The position numbers and the translations under genes were made by a program. Of a stretch of 49,718 nucleotides of DNA, positions 40,456 to 48,977 are shown piece by piece (the first letter of the stretch is position 1; every line of letters begins with the position of its first letter). This DNA comes from an uncultured Sulfolobales archaeon (GTDB lineage: Archaea > Thermoproteota > Thermoprotei_A > Sulfolobales > Acidilobaceae), in NCBI GenBank assembly GCA_937921695.1, contig CAKZTZ010000007.1, positions 1 to 49,718 of the forward strand. Direction: 5' to 3'. The notes under the pieces were generated by a model that ran no database searches, was not told where the DNA came from, and worked only from the letters and a program-made list of their open reading frames with translations.

Positions 40456-42573
40456 TTGAAAGTCGAGAAATACATTAGAATACTTTTTTACGCCATCGCT
40501 ATACTAGGGGCTCTTTACCACCTCTACGTAGTAGTTCACCCTTACACCCCACTCTCATACATGTATAGGATCGGTGTTCTCGACCTCACTCAGCTCCAAA
40601 GGGCTACCCACGTGTTCTTCATATTAGCAGTAGGATACTTACTCGCCTTTCTAGAGGGGCGTCATTCCGTAAGTCTCGGCTTGAGATGGCCCTTCGCGCT
40701 AGCCCTAATGTTTCTCTCTTTCATACCGACATATTTGGCGGCAGTGTTCGCAGCTGATAAAGGTTACATGTGGCTCGCAGCCTACATTATTATCGTGTGG
40801 GCTGCAACCGTCCTTCTGCCAACCTTAAACCCTATAGTTAAAGTCCTCGACCCTATTTCCAGGTATGTCACTCTCATCCTGGCTCTCCTCGCAGTGTTCC
40901 CCTATGTGTACCAGGTTTGGGAGTATGAGGAGTTAATATATAGGGCTGTGGTTCCAACAGCGTACGATGTAACCATGGGCTGGACTATGACACTACTCCT
41001 TTTCGGCGTAGTCCTCAGGTTTGTGGGCCCTGAGATGCCTGTTCTCGTGAGTATGTTCATCCTCTACGATATTTACGGATACCTCTTACCCAAGCCATGG
41101 TTCCACCCCGGCTTCGACATAGACACGCTCGTAGGGAAGATATACAGTGAGACCGAGGCAGCGCTCTTCGGGCTCATAACTGGCGTGTCATTCAAGTACA
41201 TAGCGTATTTCACAATGCTAGCCGGGCTCCTGAGCGCCCTAGGCTTCAGCGACTTAATGGCTAAAGCCTTCTTCTCGCTAATTGGAAGAAGCTCTGCAAG
41301 CGTAGGAAGAGTATCAGTGGGGATGGGAGTAGGCATGGGCATGATATCAGGGTCTGGGGCTGCAGACACGGCGTTCATAGGCTCCACGTTAAGGGATATT
41401 TTCAAGGCGGCGGGATATCCTGCTCTAATAGCTGCGGGCATATCCGCTAATGCGGGCACGCTAGCTCTAATAACGCCCCCTATTCTAGGGTCTATAGCGT
41501 TCATTATGGTTGAAATCTTGAATATACCGTATATGTGGATAGTGGTGATGGCCTTACCGCCCATGGCCCTCTACGCGATATCCATCCTAATGTATAATGA
41601 GCTGTATGCTAGAGCATACAACTTAAAACCTGTAGATGCTGTCCCAGGGAGGAGGTTCAAGCCAGACTATCTCATACCATTCGCTCTGCCCGCAATGATT
41701 CTCACCATGATATTTCTAGGCTACACTGTGCGCACTGCAGTAGTATTAGCTATCATAGTGTCACCGGTCCTAGCTCTACTCAGTGGGGAGACGAGGCGGA
41801 GGATCAAGGATATTCCCATGGGCCTCGTTGAGGGCATGAAGATCCTAGTTCCCGTCGGGGCCTCCATAACTATAGCTAACGTCATAATGGCAATGGTGGT
41901 AGTGTCGGGGCTCCACCAGAAGTTCTCCCTAGCCCTCTTTAACATGCTGGGAGGCAACCTAATCCTTGCTATACTCTTCGCCTTCACATTCTCCCTAATA
42001 CTCGGCATGGGCGTGCCTCCCACAGCAACATATGTCCTAGCATCCCTCCTAACAGCCCCCGTCATAATTAAGATGGCTGTGGCAATCGGAATCCCAGAGC
42101 AGGCTGCCACTCTAGCAACACACATGTTCCTATTCTACACTGCAATGCTAGCCGACGTGACGCCTCCAGTAGCTTTATCAGCATTCGCGGCGGCCTCGGT
42201 ATTCAAAGAGAACCCCATATTGATCGGAATTAAGGCTGCGAGCGTAGCCCTACCTAAATACATTTACGCTATAAGCTTCATATGGTCATACTGGGGAACA
42301 TCACTACTAATAATGCCAATAGTCCTAGTCGAAGGCGTATCCACAGGGCTAATCCTAGCATCATCAAGGATAATAGCGGCGCTAATAGGCACGTTCTTCA
42401 TATCCATAGCTAACGTCGGTTACTTTGGCTCGCAAAGGCTAACTATGCTCACGAGAATCCTAATGCTAGTCATAGGCACACTCCTAATACTACCAATAGG
42501 CACACTTAATATAATAGCATTGCCAGGGGGCATCTCTGCACTTATATTAGTACACAAGAGAATTCTAAGGTAA
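40456..42573 (+). CDS. TRAP transporter permease, fused small and large subunits (DctQM type)
   Basis: A 705-residue integral membrane protein with roughly 16-18 helices. The first four (about 1-175) correspond to the small DctQ-like subunit and the rest to the large DctM-like subunit, fused as is usual in TAXI-type systems. Conserved stretches include MGVGMGMISGSGAADTAFIG, ANAGTLALITPPILG and GMGVPPTATYVLASLL, plus LADVTPPVALSAFAAASVF, which form the transport core. It is a sodium- or proton-driven secondary importer using the TAXI binding proteins on either side. The start is TTG 40456. Confidence 0.93.
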   Translation: MKVEKYIRILFYAIAILGALYHLYVVVHPYTPLSYMYRIGVLDLTQLQRATHVFFILAVGYLLAFLEGRHSVSLGLRWPFALALMFLSFIPTYLAAVFAADKGYMWLAAYIIIVWAATVLLPTLNPIVKVLDPISRYVTLILALLAVFPYVYQVWEYEELIYRAVVPTAYDVTMGWTMTLLLFGVVLRFVGPEMPVLVSMFILYDIYGYLLPKPWFHPGFDIDTLVGKIYSETEAALFGLITGVSFKYIAYFTMLAGLLSALGFSDLMAKAFFSLIGRSSASVGRVSVGMGVGMGMISGSGAADTAFIGSTLRDIFKAAGYPALIAAGISANAGTLALITPPILGSIAFIMVEILNIPYMWIVVMALPPMALYAISILMYNELYARAYNLKPVDAVPGRRFKPDYLIPFALPAMILTMIFLGYTVRTAVVLAIIVSPVLALLSGETRRRIKDIPMGLVEGMKILVPVGASITIANVIMAMVVVSGLHQKFSLALFNMLGGNLILAILFAFTFSLILGMGVPPTATYVLASLLTAPVIIKMAVAIGIPEQAATLATHMFLFYTAMLADVTPPVALSAFAAASVFKENPILIGIKAASVALPKYIYAISFIWSYWGTSLLIMPIVLVEGVSTGLILASSRIIAALIGTFFISIANVGYFGSQRLTMLTRILMLVIGTLLILPIGTLNIIALPGGISALILVHKRILR

Positions 42574-42592
42574 TTCTACCAGTAAGAAAAAC

Positions 42593-42614
42593 AAAAGAAG
42601 CTATGGCTTCTTTT
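42593..42614. terminator. Hairpin between the permease and the facing binding-protein gene
   Basis: AAAAGAAGC (42593-42601) and GCTTCTTTT (42606-42614) pair perfectly around the loop TATG, with a T run on the + strand and an A run before it. It lies between two convergent genes and can act as a terminator in both directions. Confidence 0.6.
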
Positions 42615-42642
42615 TACCTTCTAAAGTTTTTACCTTCTAAGG
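42611..42642. repeat. Tandem 16-bp duplication at the binding-protein gene end
   Basis: TTTTTACCTTCTAAAG (42611-42626) is followed at once by TTTTTACCTTCTAAGG (42627-42642), with one mismatch. The second copy contains the stop codon and the last codons (Leu-Arg-Arg) of the minus-strand TAXI gene, so the duplication copied its 3' end. Confidence 0.75.
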
Positions 42643-43754
42643 ACCCCTCTCTCCTCGAAATACTTTAGGGCGCCCTCATGGTACGGTATTGCGCCACCGT
42701 AGAACATTAAAGCGGTTTCTAGCTTAGTGTCCCTGCCTGCAGCCACAGCCTTGTGGAGGAAGTCTAGGTTCTCGAAGACTGCCTTGGTAATCTTGTAAGC
42801 TACTTCAGCGGGTGTATCCTTGTGGCACACGAATAGGGCCCAGAAGTTTAGGGTGGGCGCGTCTTCAGGCGCTCCATACCATTCCTTGGGTATTACGCCG
42901 CGCACTGCTAGACCTGGATAGAGGGCTGTGAAGGAGTTGATGACGACATCGCTTAAGGGCACTATGTACACTTGTTTACCCCTAGCAGCTAGAACTTTAG
43001 AGAGCTCAACTACAGACCCTATAACCTTGCCAGTGAAGAAGTAAGCATCTAAGGTCCCATCTCTCAAAGCTGCGGCAGCCTCGGCGGCCCCGAGCCTCTC
43101 CCATTTTGCGAAGTCCCTCGCAGGGTCTATCCCTAGGAACTTTAGAATAAGCATAGCCTGGAACTCGCTACCGCTCCCTGGGGGCCCTGTTGAGACCCTC
43201 TTACCCTTCAAGTCCATTACGCTCTTTATGCCCGAATCCGTGGTTGTAACAATGTGTACGAGCCCCTCATAGGAAGCCCATAATATTGTTATGGGGGCAG
43301 GCTTGCCCTTGAACTTTTCATGTTCCCCTGTATACGCGAAATAAGCTACATCAGTGAATGTAAGCCCACAGTATACGACTCCTTTAGCCAGGTCAGTCTT
43401 ATCCCTGATCAAGAGGAGGTTATCTACGCTACCAGCAGTGTTAACTGTTGAGGCAGACAAGTCTGTAAAATTAGATACTATGGCAGCCACGGCGCCCACA
43501 TAGTAGAAGAAGACTCCCCCAATCCCCCCACCGCCTATCACAATACTAAGTTTGCCCGGAGCAGGCGTTGGTGTTGGTGTCGGCATTGGTGTTGGTGTTA
43601 TTCCCGGTGTTGGTGTCGGCGTTGGTGTTATTCCCGGTGTTGGTGTTGGTGCAGGTGTCTCAACAGGTCTTAGGAATAGGAAGTACCCGGCTATTAAAGC
43701 TATTATGATAATGGCGGCCGCCACGTACATCACTAGGTTTCTTGAAGAAGCCAT
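42630..43754 (-). CDS. TRAP transporter substrate-binding protein, TAXI family (copy 2)
   Basis: 374 residues from ATG 43754; the frame extends to 43823, but GGAGGTGG lies nine bases before the ATG and the anchor helix starts just after it. The domain order is that of copy 1: anchor helix, Thr-Pro linker, then SIVIGGGGIGGVFFYYVGAVAA and GPPGSGSEFQAMLILK. The two proteins are nearly the same length and identical over long stretches, including IDPARDFAKWERLGAAE. The gene faces the permease, opposite to copy 1, and lies downstream of a DUF1850-like gene. The two copies may bind different ligands for one permease. Confidence 0.92.
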   Translation of the reverse strand: MASSRNLVMYVAAAIIIIALIAGYFLFLRPVETPAPTPTPGITPTPTPTPGITPTPMPTPTPTPAPGKLSIVIGGGGIGGVFFYYVGAVAAIVSNFTDLSASTVNTAGSVDNLLLIRDKTDLAKGVVYCGLTFTDVAYFAYTGEHEKFKGKPAPITILWASYEGLVHIVTTTDSGIKSVMDLKGKRVSTGPPGSGSEFQAMLILKFLGIDPARDFAKWERLGAAEAAAALRDGTLDAYFFTGKVIGSVVELSKVLAARGKQVYIVPLSDVVINSFTALYPGLAVRGVIPKEWYGAPEDAPTLNFWALFVCHKDTPAEVAYKITKAVFENLDFLHKAVAAGRDTKLETALMFYGGAIPYHEGALKYFEERGVLRR

Positions 43755-43880
43755 CAAATCAAGCCACCTCCACTTTTTCTTTATAATATCGGGAGATCGG
43801 GAATTTAAAAATGTTACTTTCAACTAACACTCTGATTAATCAAAATCTATATTAGACGATCCCACTATGTGCCTCTCACT

Positions 43881-44360
43881 TTAATTATGTTTAATTAAAG
43901 ACCAAATACTATGTGCCTCCACCCTTATACACGTGTTTTTCAGTTTAATCCTCATATCGCCTATTATTATTTTAAAATTTTGGGTACTGCAGAACTCTAT
44001 ATTTCTAGATTCATAGCCTTTCACTGTCGTTGAGACGTTTAGCATGCCCATGGAGTAATATTCTATCATCGCCTCGTCAGCTTCCAGGGCGTGTCCTCTA
44101 ATTCTCCCATGGGTTATTTTAAAATGAATAGTTACCGGCGTTCCTGTAATTGAGCTGTTGAAGCTTAATTTAAGGTCTCTCTCGCCCCACATTAAGTGTA
44201 TTGTTTTCAGCTCCCCGTCCACATAGATAGTCACCATAGTTATGTTTAATAATGCTATGGAAAGTATTAAAGCTACCACTAGGATCGCCGCTAGAGAGAA
44301 TACTATAGCTGCACGTTTGGGCCCCCCCTTCATGGTGTTCGCGCAGGCTTCTTTAAACAT
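43881..44360 (-). CDS. DUF1850-like membrane-anchored protein
   Basis: About 159 residues from ATG 44360; the frame opens at GTG 44372, but GGAGG lies five bases before the ATG. A single N-terminal helix (AAIVFSLAAILVVALILSI) is followed by an outside domain with DLKLSFNSSITGTPVTIHFKI and DEAMIEYYSMGM. This recalls DUF1850 proteins, which often sit next to TAXI-type TRAP genes; that context fits here. The ATG overlaps the upstream gene's stop (ATGTTTAA), implying coupled translation. Its role in transport is unknown. Confidence 0.55.
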   Translation of the reverse strand: MFKEACANTMKGGPKRAAIVFSLAAILVVALILSIALLNITMVTIYVDGELKTIHLMWGERDLKLSFNSSITGTPVTIHFKITHGRIRGHALEADEAMIEYYSMGMLNVSTTVKGYESRNIEFCSTQNFKIIIGDMRIKLKNTCIRVEAHSIWSLIKHN

Positions 44361-44808
44361 ATATGCCTCCACTCTTCTTCTCGCTCTCCCATCTCGCTCC
44401 TATTCTGCTTAGTAGCGAGTATATAGATGTGAAGAGCACGAGGGCTACTGCTAGCCTCCACCACACTATGCCTTCCTCGGTTTTTATGGGTAGCAGGCTC
44501 ATCCCTACGGCTTCTTGGAACGCGCTGTTAGCTAGCCAGAGTGTTATAACTGTGAGCACCGAGGCGAGCACTATATTAGCTAGGAAAAGCACTATGATTA
44601 TAACTGATGCCGGTATTAGCATTGTAGCTATGAATAGGGGTATTGAGAGTATAGCTAAAACAATGATTAAAGGTATGCTGAGGAGCACTAGGGCAAAGAA
44701 TAGTGGGAGGCTAATCACCCCCATTATCAAGAGAAACACTAAGATAGGGAGAACTATTAAAATCCCCGCTATAGCTAGAGCAGCTATTAAAGCGATCCTC
44801 CTAGCCAA
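44353..44808 (-). CDS. Small integral membrane protein, unknown function
   Basis: A 151-residue protein with about four hydrophobic helices (IALIAALAIAGILIVLPIL and three more) and a short charged C-terminus ESEKKSGG. I recognise no family. It is first in a minus-strand set with the DUF1850-like protein and TAXI copy 2; the 8-base overlap with the former ties them together. It may be an accessory of the transporter, but this is inferred from position only. Confidence 0.6.
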   Translation of the reverse strand: MARRIALIAALAIAGILIVLPILVFLLIMGVISLPLFFALVLLSIPLIIVLAILSIPLFIATMLIPASVIIIVLFLANIVLASVLTVITLWLANSAFQEAVGMSLLPIKTEEGIVWWRLAVALVLFTSIYSLLSRIGARWESEKKSGGIYV

Positions 44809-44982
44809 CCTTTAAACCCGTGTCAACCGTTAACAAGGGCCCCTAAAATACTTGATCAAAACCCCGGTATTCCCGATTTAGAGTTCTCTCGGGGATTTAG
44901 AGGGCTGTTGTGGCAAGGATACTTTCTGTGTCGTTGATAAGTAAACTCTTAAGCTCTAGTAGTTCCCTAAATCGTTAGTGGT

Positions 44983-46215
44983 GTGCGGGGCTTGAAAGTG
45001 TATATTACTGTAGTGCCTTTCAGTGTTATCGCTGTAGATGAAGGAGGCAACATTGTTGATTACGAGTTTCTCCCTAAGAGTGTTGATGATGCTGTTGAGG
45101 AGGCTTTAGCTGTAGAAAGGGGTGAGGTTTCAGGGGCTTTTATGAGGCTTGTTGAGAGGCTTAAGGGTAAAGTTTCAAGTGTTGTGGTTGAGGATGATGA
45201 TCTTGCTAGGAGCTTGTCTAGGCTTGGTTTTGAAACTTCAGTATCTTATGGTGACCCTGTTTTCCACTCTCTTAGGGCTAAGTTCTCCGATCTCGCTGTG
45301 AGTTTGGGTTTCACCCCTAGTAGGGATGATTTGCTTAAGTGGATGTATGATGTTGAAGTTGAATATACTAGGAGGAAGCTTAGGGGGGCTGCTGCTAAGA
45401 GGGATCAGCTCGCTATCCAGGCTATAAGGGCTATTGACGACATAGATAAGACTATAAATCTTTTCGCCACGAGGGTTAGGGAGTGGTATGCGGTACACTT
45501 CCCGGAGCTCGACGAGCTTGTGAGGGAGCACGAAGATTTCCTGAAGATAGTGGCGGATCTAGGCCACAGGGATAATATTAGTGTTGAAGCCCTTTTAAAG
45601 CTGGGCTTCAGCGAGGGGAAGGCGAGTAAGATAGCTGAAGCAGCCTCGACGAGCATTGGCGCTGACTTGTCAGAGTCTGATGCTGAAGCCCTTAAAACCC
45701 TAGCAGGCATAGTGTTGGAGCTCTACGAGTTGAGGAACACCCTCACAACTTACATAGATGATGTCATGAAAGAAGTAGCCCCCAACATAACTGCTCTCGT
45801 AGGCCCCCTCCTAGGAGCTAGACTCCTCAGCATTGCGGGGAGCCTTGAGAAAATGGCTAAACTTCCTGCGAGCACTATACAAGTTCTAGGCGCTGAGAAA
45901 GCTCTCTTCAGGGCTTTGAGGACTGGAGGTAGGCCTCCAAAACACGGGGTCATATTCCAGTATCCGGAGATACATAAGAGCCCCAAATGGCAGAGGGGTA
46001 AGATAGCTAGGGCTCTAGCTGCTAAACTATCCATGGCTGCTAAAATAGATGCTTTCACAGGCAGGTATGTGGGCGATAAGCTTAACGAGGATCTTAAGGC
46101 TAGAATAGAGGAGATTAAGAGGGTTTACGCTAAACCCCCAGTTAAAGAAGCTAAACCTAAGCCTCCAACCCCAGCTAGGAGGGAGTTTAAGAGGGGCAGG
46201 AGGCCTAGGAGGTGA
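44983..46215 (+). CDS. nop5: Nop5 (Nop56/Nop58-like) C/D-box RNP core protein
   Basis: A 410-residue scaffold of the archaeal box C/D RNA 2'-O-methylation particle, bridging L7Ae and fibrillarin. The N-terminal domain (1-115) binds fibrillarin. A coiled coil covers about 125-260. The C-terminal Nop domain has ALVGPLLGARLLSIAGSLEKMAKLP..., TIQVLGAEKALFRAL and GRPPKHGVIFQYPEIH, the RNA and L7Ae contact signature. The tail is Lys/Arg-rich. The start is GTG 44983 or TTG 44992 after GGGGC. The fibrillarin gene follows directly. Confidence 0.96.
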   Translation: MRGLKVYITVVPFSVIAVDEGGNIVDYEFLPKSVDDAVEEALAVERGEVSGAFMRLVERLKGKVSSVVVEDDDLARSLSRLGFETSVSYGDPVFHSLRAKFSDLAVSLGFTPSRDDLLKWMYDVEVEYTRRKLRGAAAKRDQLAIQAIRAIDDIDKTINLFATRVREWYAVHFPELDELVREHEDFLKIVADLGHRDNISVEALLKLGFSEGKASKIAEAASTSIGADLSESDAEALKTLAGIVLELYELRNTLTTYIDDVMKEVAPNITALVGPLLGARLLSIAGSLEKMAKLPASTIQVLGAEKALFRALRTGGRPPKHGVIFQYPEIHKSPKWQRGKIARALAAKLSMAAKIDAFTGRYVGDKLNEDLKARIEEIKRVYAKPPVKEAKPKPPTPARREFKRGRRPRR

Positions 46216-46220
46216 TTAGA

Positions 46221-46928
46221 ATGTCCGAAGTTGTTAGGGTGGAGGAGCACGGGGAGTGGAGGAACGTATATGTAGTCGAGCTCGATGACGGCAGCCTAAG
46301 GATAGCTACCAAGAACATGGTTCCAGGACGGAGAGTTTATGGGGAGAGGCTTTTCAAGTTTGAAGGTGTAGAGTATAGAGAGTGGAACCCCTATAGGAGC
46401 AAGCTGGGAGGAGCCCTCCTTAAAGGCCTAGTGGAGCTCCCAGTGAGGGAGGGCGATAAGATATTATACCTGGGTATTGGGAGCGGGACTACTGCAAGCC
46501 ACATAAGCGACATAATAGGCCTCGGAGGCTCCATATACGGGGTCGAGATAGCCCCGAGAGTTATGAGAGATTTGCTGACAGTTGTGAGAGAAAGGAGGAA
46601 CATATACCCTATACTTGGGGATGCGAGGTTCCCCGAGAAGTATAGGCACCTAGTGGAAGCAGTTAACGGAATGTACGTTGACGTAGCACAGCCGGAGCAG
46701 GCGGCCATAGTTGTTAGGAACGCCGCGCTATTCCTAGAACGGGGAGGCTACCTATTACTAGCTATAAAAGCTAGGAGCATAGATGTCACCCTCGAACCTA
46801 GTGAGGTTTACAAGAGGGAAGTTGAAACTCTAAAAGCAGGGGGCTTCACAATAATAGACGTGGTACACTTAGACCCCTTCGACAGAGACCACGCTATGAT
46901 ATATGCGAGGTACGAGAAAGGGCTTTGA
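46221..46928 (+). CDS. flpA: Fibrillarin-like rRNA/tRNA 2'-O-methyltransferase
   Basis: The catalytic subunit of the C/D-box RNP. Motif I is KILYLGIGSGTTASHIS, then SIYGVEIAPRVMRDLL, ILGDARFPEKYR and VDGM-like MYVDVAQPEQAAIV, ending GGYLLLAIKARSIDVT. About 235 residues from ATG 46221; the frame opens at GTG 46212, but GGAGGTGATTA, overlapping the nop5 stop, is placed for the ATG. It is co-transcribed with nop5 and followed, with a 4-base overlap, by a DUF61 gene. Confidence 0.96.
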   Translation: MSEVVRVEEHGEWRNVYVVELDDGSLRIATKNMVPGRRVYGERLFKFEGVEYREWNPYRSKLGGALLKGLVELPVREGDKILYLGIGSGTTASHISDIIGLGGSIYGVEIAPRVMRDLLTVVRERRNIYPILGDARFPEKYRHLVEAVNGMYVDVAQPEQAAIVVRNAALFLERGGYLLLAIKARSIDVTLEPSEVYKREVETLKAGGFTIIDVVHLDPFDRDHAMIYARYEKGL

Positions 46929-47347
46929 GCGAGAAGATAAGGGAAGCTATAGAAAAGAAATATAGAGAGGATAGTAGGAGGCTAACACTATACTGGCCAG
47001 CAGAGACCATAACACTATTAGAGGTAGCGCGGGGCAGGAAAGACGTAAGGCTACACTCAGGTGACATCCACGCCTTCGACGAGGAAGAACTATCTAAACT
47101 CCTAAACACAGTCCCCCCATACTACTGGGAGCTAATGAGGCTGCCTGTGATGCTAAGATATAGGAGGAGAGAAGATGGAACTTCAGAATACGCTGTTGAA
47201 GGAGGGGTATGGCAGAAGAGGCTCGTAGAATTGATCATTAAAGGAAATGTAACCTCTAAAGGGGCTGAAAGCCTCAACGTCCAAGAGTTCGCCTTACTAA
47301 TAACATCATATAAATCCCTAGTATTCGTAACACTAGCTGTAGAGTAG
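46925..47347 (+). CDS. DUF61 / UPF0216 family protein
   Basis: A 140-residue protein. LEVARGRKDVRLHSGDIHAFDEEEL and LPVMLRYRRR followed by VEGGVWQKRLVE fit the archaeal UPF0216 pattern. The biochemical role of the family is unknown. The TTG start overlaps the fibrillarin stop by 4 bases (TTGA), so it belongs to the nop5-flpA operon. That suggests, without proving, a link to RNA modification or ribosome assembly. Confidence 0.7.
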   Translation: MSEKIREAIEKKYREDSRRLTLYWPAETITLLEVARGRKDVRLHSGDIHAFDEEELSKLLNTVPPYYWELMRLPVMLRYRRREDGTSEYAVEGGVWQKRLVELIIKGNVTSKGAESLNVQEFALLITSYKSLVFVTLAVE

Positions 47348-47432
47348 TGCCTCTTCAACCGAGCGGCTGCCCGTGGAGGGGGTTCCCAGTCTTTTATAAG
47401 AGCCTCCAGCTTCTGCTAGTTTAGGGGCTTCA

Positions 47433-48293
47433 ATGGCTTGCGGGGTAATCCTTAGTGGTGGCATGTCTAGGAGGTTCCAGGTGAGTGGGGAGCCCTGGGT
47501 TGATAAGGCTTTACACCTTGTAGGCGGCGTGCCCATGATTAAGGTTGTAGCGGGGAAGCTTTCAAGGGTTTCCAGCAGGCTCATAGTAGCCTCTGGGCCC
47601 CCTAGTAGGGTTCCCGTTTACCAGTCTGTTTTAGGCGACGTTATCGTTGTGAGCGACGACCCCGGGCTTAGTGGCCCCCTGGCCGGCATATATTCCGCTT
47701 TTAGATATTGTGATTCAAACGTTTTAATCGCCCTCCCAAACGATATGCCTTTAATCTCGGAAGAACTCTTAGAACTCATGATCAACCTTGCGGGGGAATA
47801 TGACGTAGTGTCCCCTATACTCCCCAACGGCCTCGTAGAAACCACTGTGCTAGCGGTTAACGTTGAAACTTCAAAGTGGATCCTAGATGCTCTTAAAAAC
47901 ATAGGGGGGAGAAGTAGGGTTGCCGACCTTCACAGAGGCGCCCCCAGGATTTACCTTGTAAACGTGAAGTCGAGAGGGTTTGAGCCGCGAGAATTCAAAA
48001 ACATAAACAAGAGGGAGGATCTTGAACGAGAGCCTTCAGAATACCCTGAAGGACCCCTAGACAGCGATGTTAGAATAATAAGAGACTATAGTCTTGAGGA
48101 TGTTCGCGGGAAAACCGGTAAAATTATAGGATCCCTCTGGGGCACCCTACTATTAGGAAGGCTAAAAGAAGAACTCCACACATACCTGGAAAAAGGCGTA
48201 TACATGTTCGCAGCATATACACTACTAGACTCCCCCAATAAATACGAGAGGGCGCTAGGCAGGATGATCATAGACTACTTGAAACCCACATAA
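47433..48293 (+). CDS. mobA: Molybdenum cofactor guanylyltransferase (MobA-like) with C-terminal extension
   Basis: A 286-residue protein. The nucleotide-binding start GVILSGGMSRRFQVSGEPWVDKA matches L-x-GG-x-S-x-R...K, and IALPNDMPLISEE is the metal-binding Asp motif of this transferase family. It would attach GMP or CMP to molybdopterin. Typical family members are near 200 residues; the last 80 or so (from about residue 207, RIIRDYSLEDVRG onward) form an extra helical segment of unknown role. ATG 47433 is consistent with the conserved start. The moaB and tatA genes lie elsewhere in the window. Confidence 0.82.
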   Translation: MACGVILSGGMSRRFQVSGEPWVDKALHLVGGVPMIKVVAGKLSRVSSRLIVASGPPSRVPVYQSVLGDVIVVSDDPGLSGPLAGIYSAFRYCDSNVLIALPNDMPLISEELLELMINLAGEYDVVSPILPNGLVETTVLAVNVETSKWILDALKNIGGRSRVADLHRGAPRIYLVNVKSRGFEPREFKNINKREDLEREPSEYPEGPLDSDVRIIRDYSLEDVRGKTGKIIGSLWGTLLLGRLKEELHTYLEKGVYMFAAYTLLDSPNKYERALGRMIIDYLKPT

Positions 48294-48394
48294 AACACAA
48301 CCCCACACCTATAGCTCAGGCAGCGCCATTCGCACATTAGAATCATAGGGGTTTCAGGCTTCACACTCGCTAGACCTAGGAGACTGTTAGGCCT

Positions 48395-48976
48395 CTAAAT
48401 ACTTTCTAGGAGCCCCTGCCTTATTAGTGATATTGCCAGGGCGGCCATTACTAGGCTCATGAACTTGTCTAAAACTAGGAGTCCCTGTCTCCCGACGAGT
48501 TTCATTATGGTGACGCTGAGGCTTAGTATGGCGTAGGCTATTATGGCGTTTATGGCTATTGACGCTAGGGCTATGTGGAGGCCCCAGTGGTATTTTATGT
48601 ATATTACTATTGATATTGCCGCTGGCCCCGCTAGTAGGGGTGTGGCTAGAGGTACTATTGCTAGCCTCTCAGGCTCTCCTCTGATGGCCCCTAATGGTAC
48701 TTCAAGTAGCATGGCTATTGATGATATTAGTAGGATTAACCCGGCCGCTATTCTGAAGTCGTTTATAGTTATGTTGAACAAGCTGAATATAAAGTCCCCT
48801 ATAAGCGTGAACGCTAGTAGAAATATTGATGCAACCAGAATAGCTAGTTTCAACGCGCTCTTCTTCTCTTCAACGCTCATCCTAGACGTTAGCGCGTGAT
48901 AGTATGGTATTGTACCTATAGGGTCTATAGCTATGAACAGCATTAGGGGAGGTTGTAAAATGTCTAGGGTGTCCAA
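48395..48976 (-). CDS. marC: MarC family membrane protein
   Basis: A 193-residue protein with six hydrophobic helices. FIAIDPIGTIPYYHALTSRM near the N-terminus and IVPLATPLLAGPAAISIVI in the middle are the paired Pro-rich signatures of the MarC family. Its transport role is not established. The TTG start lies two bases before the stop of the upstream TldD/PmbA-type gene, so they are probably one transcript. It converges with mobA. Confidence 0.9.
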   Translation of the reverse strand: MDTLDILQPPLMLFIAIDPIGTIPYYHALTSRMSVEEKKSALKLAILVASIFLLAFTLIGDFIFSLFNITINDFRIAAGLILLISSIAMLLEVPLGAIRGEPERLAIVPLATPLLAGPAAISIVIYIKYHWGLHIALASIAINAIIAYAILSLSVTIMKLVGRQGLLVLDKFMSLVMAALAISLIRQGLLESI

Positions 48977-48977
48977 C

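Noticed and set aside
43552-43827. Gly-Val repeat protein on the plus strand
   Set aside because: It is the antisense of the Thr-Pro linker repeat of TAXI copy 2.
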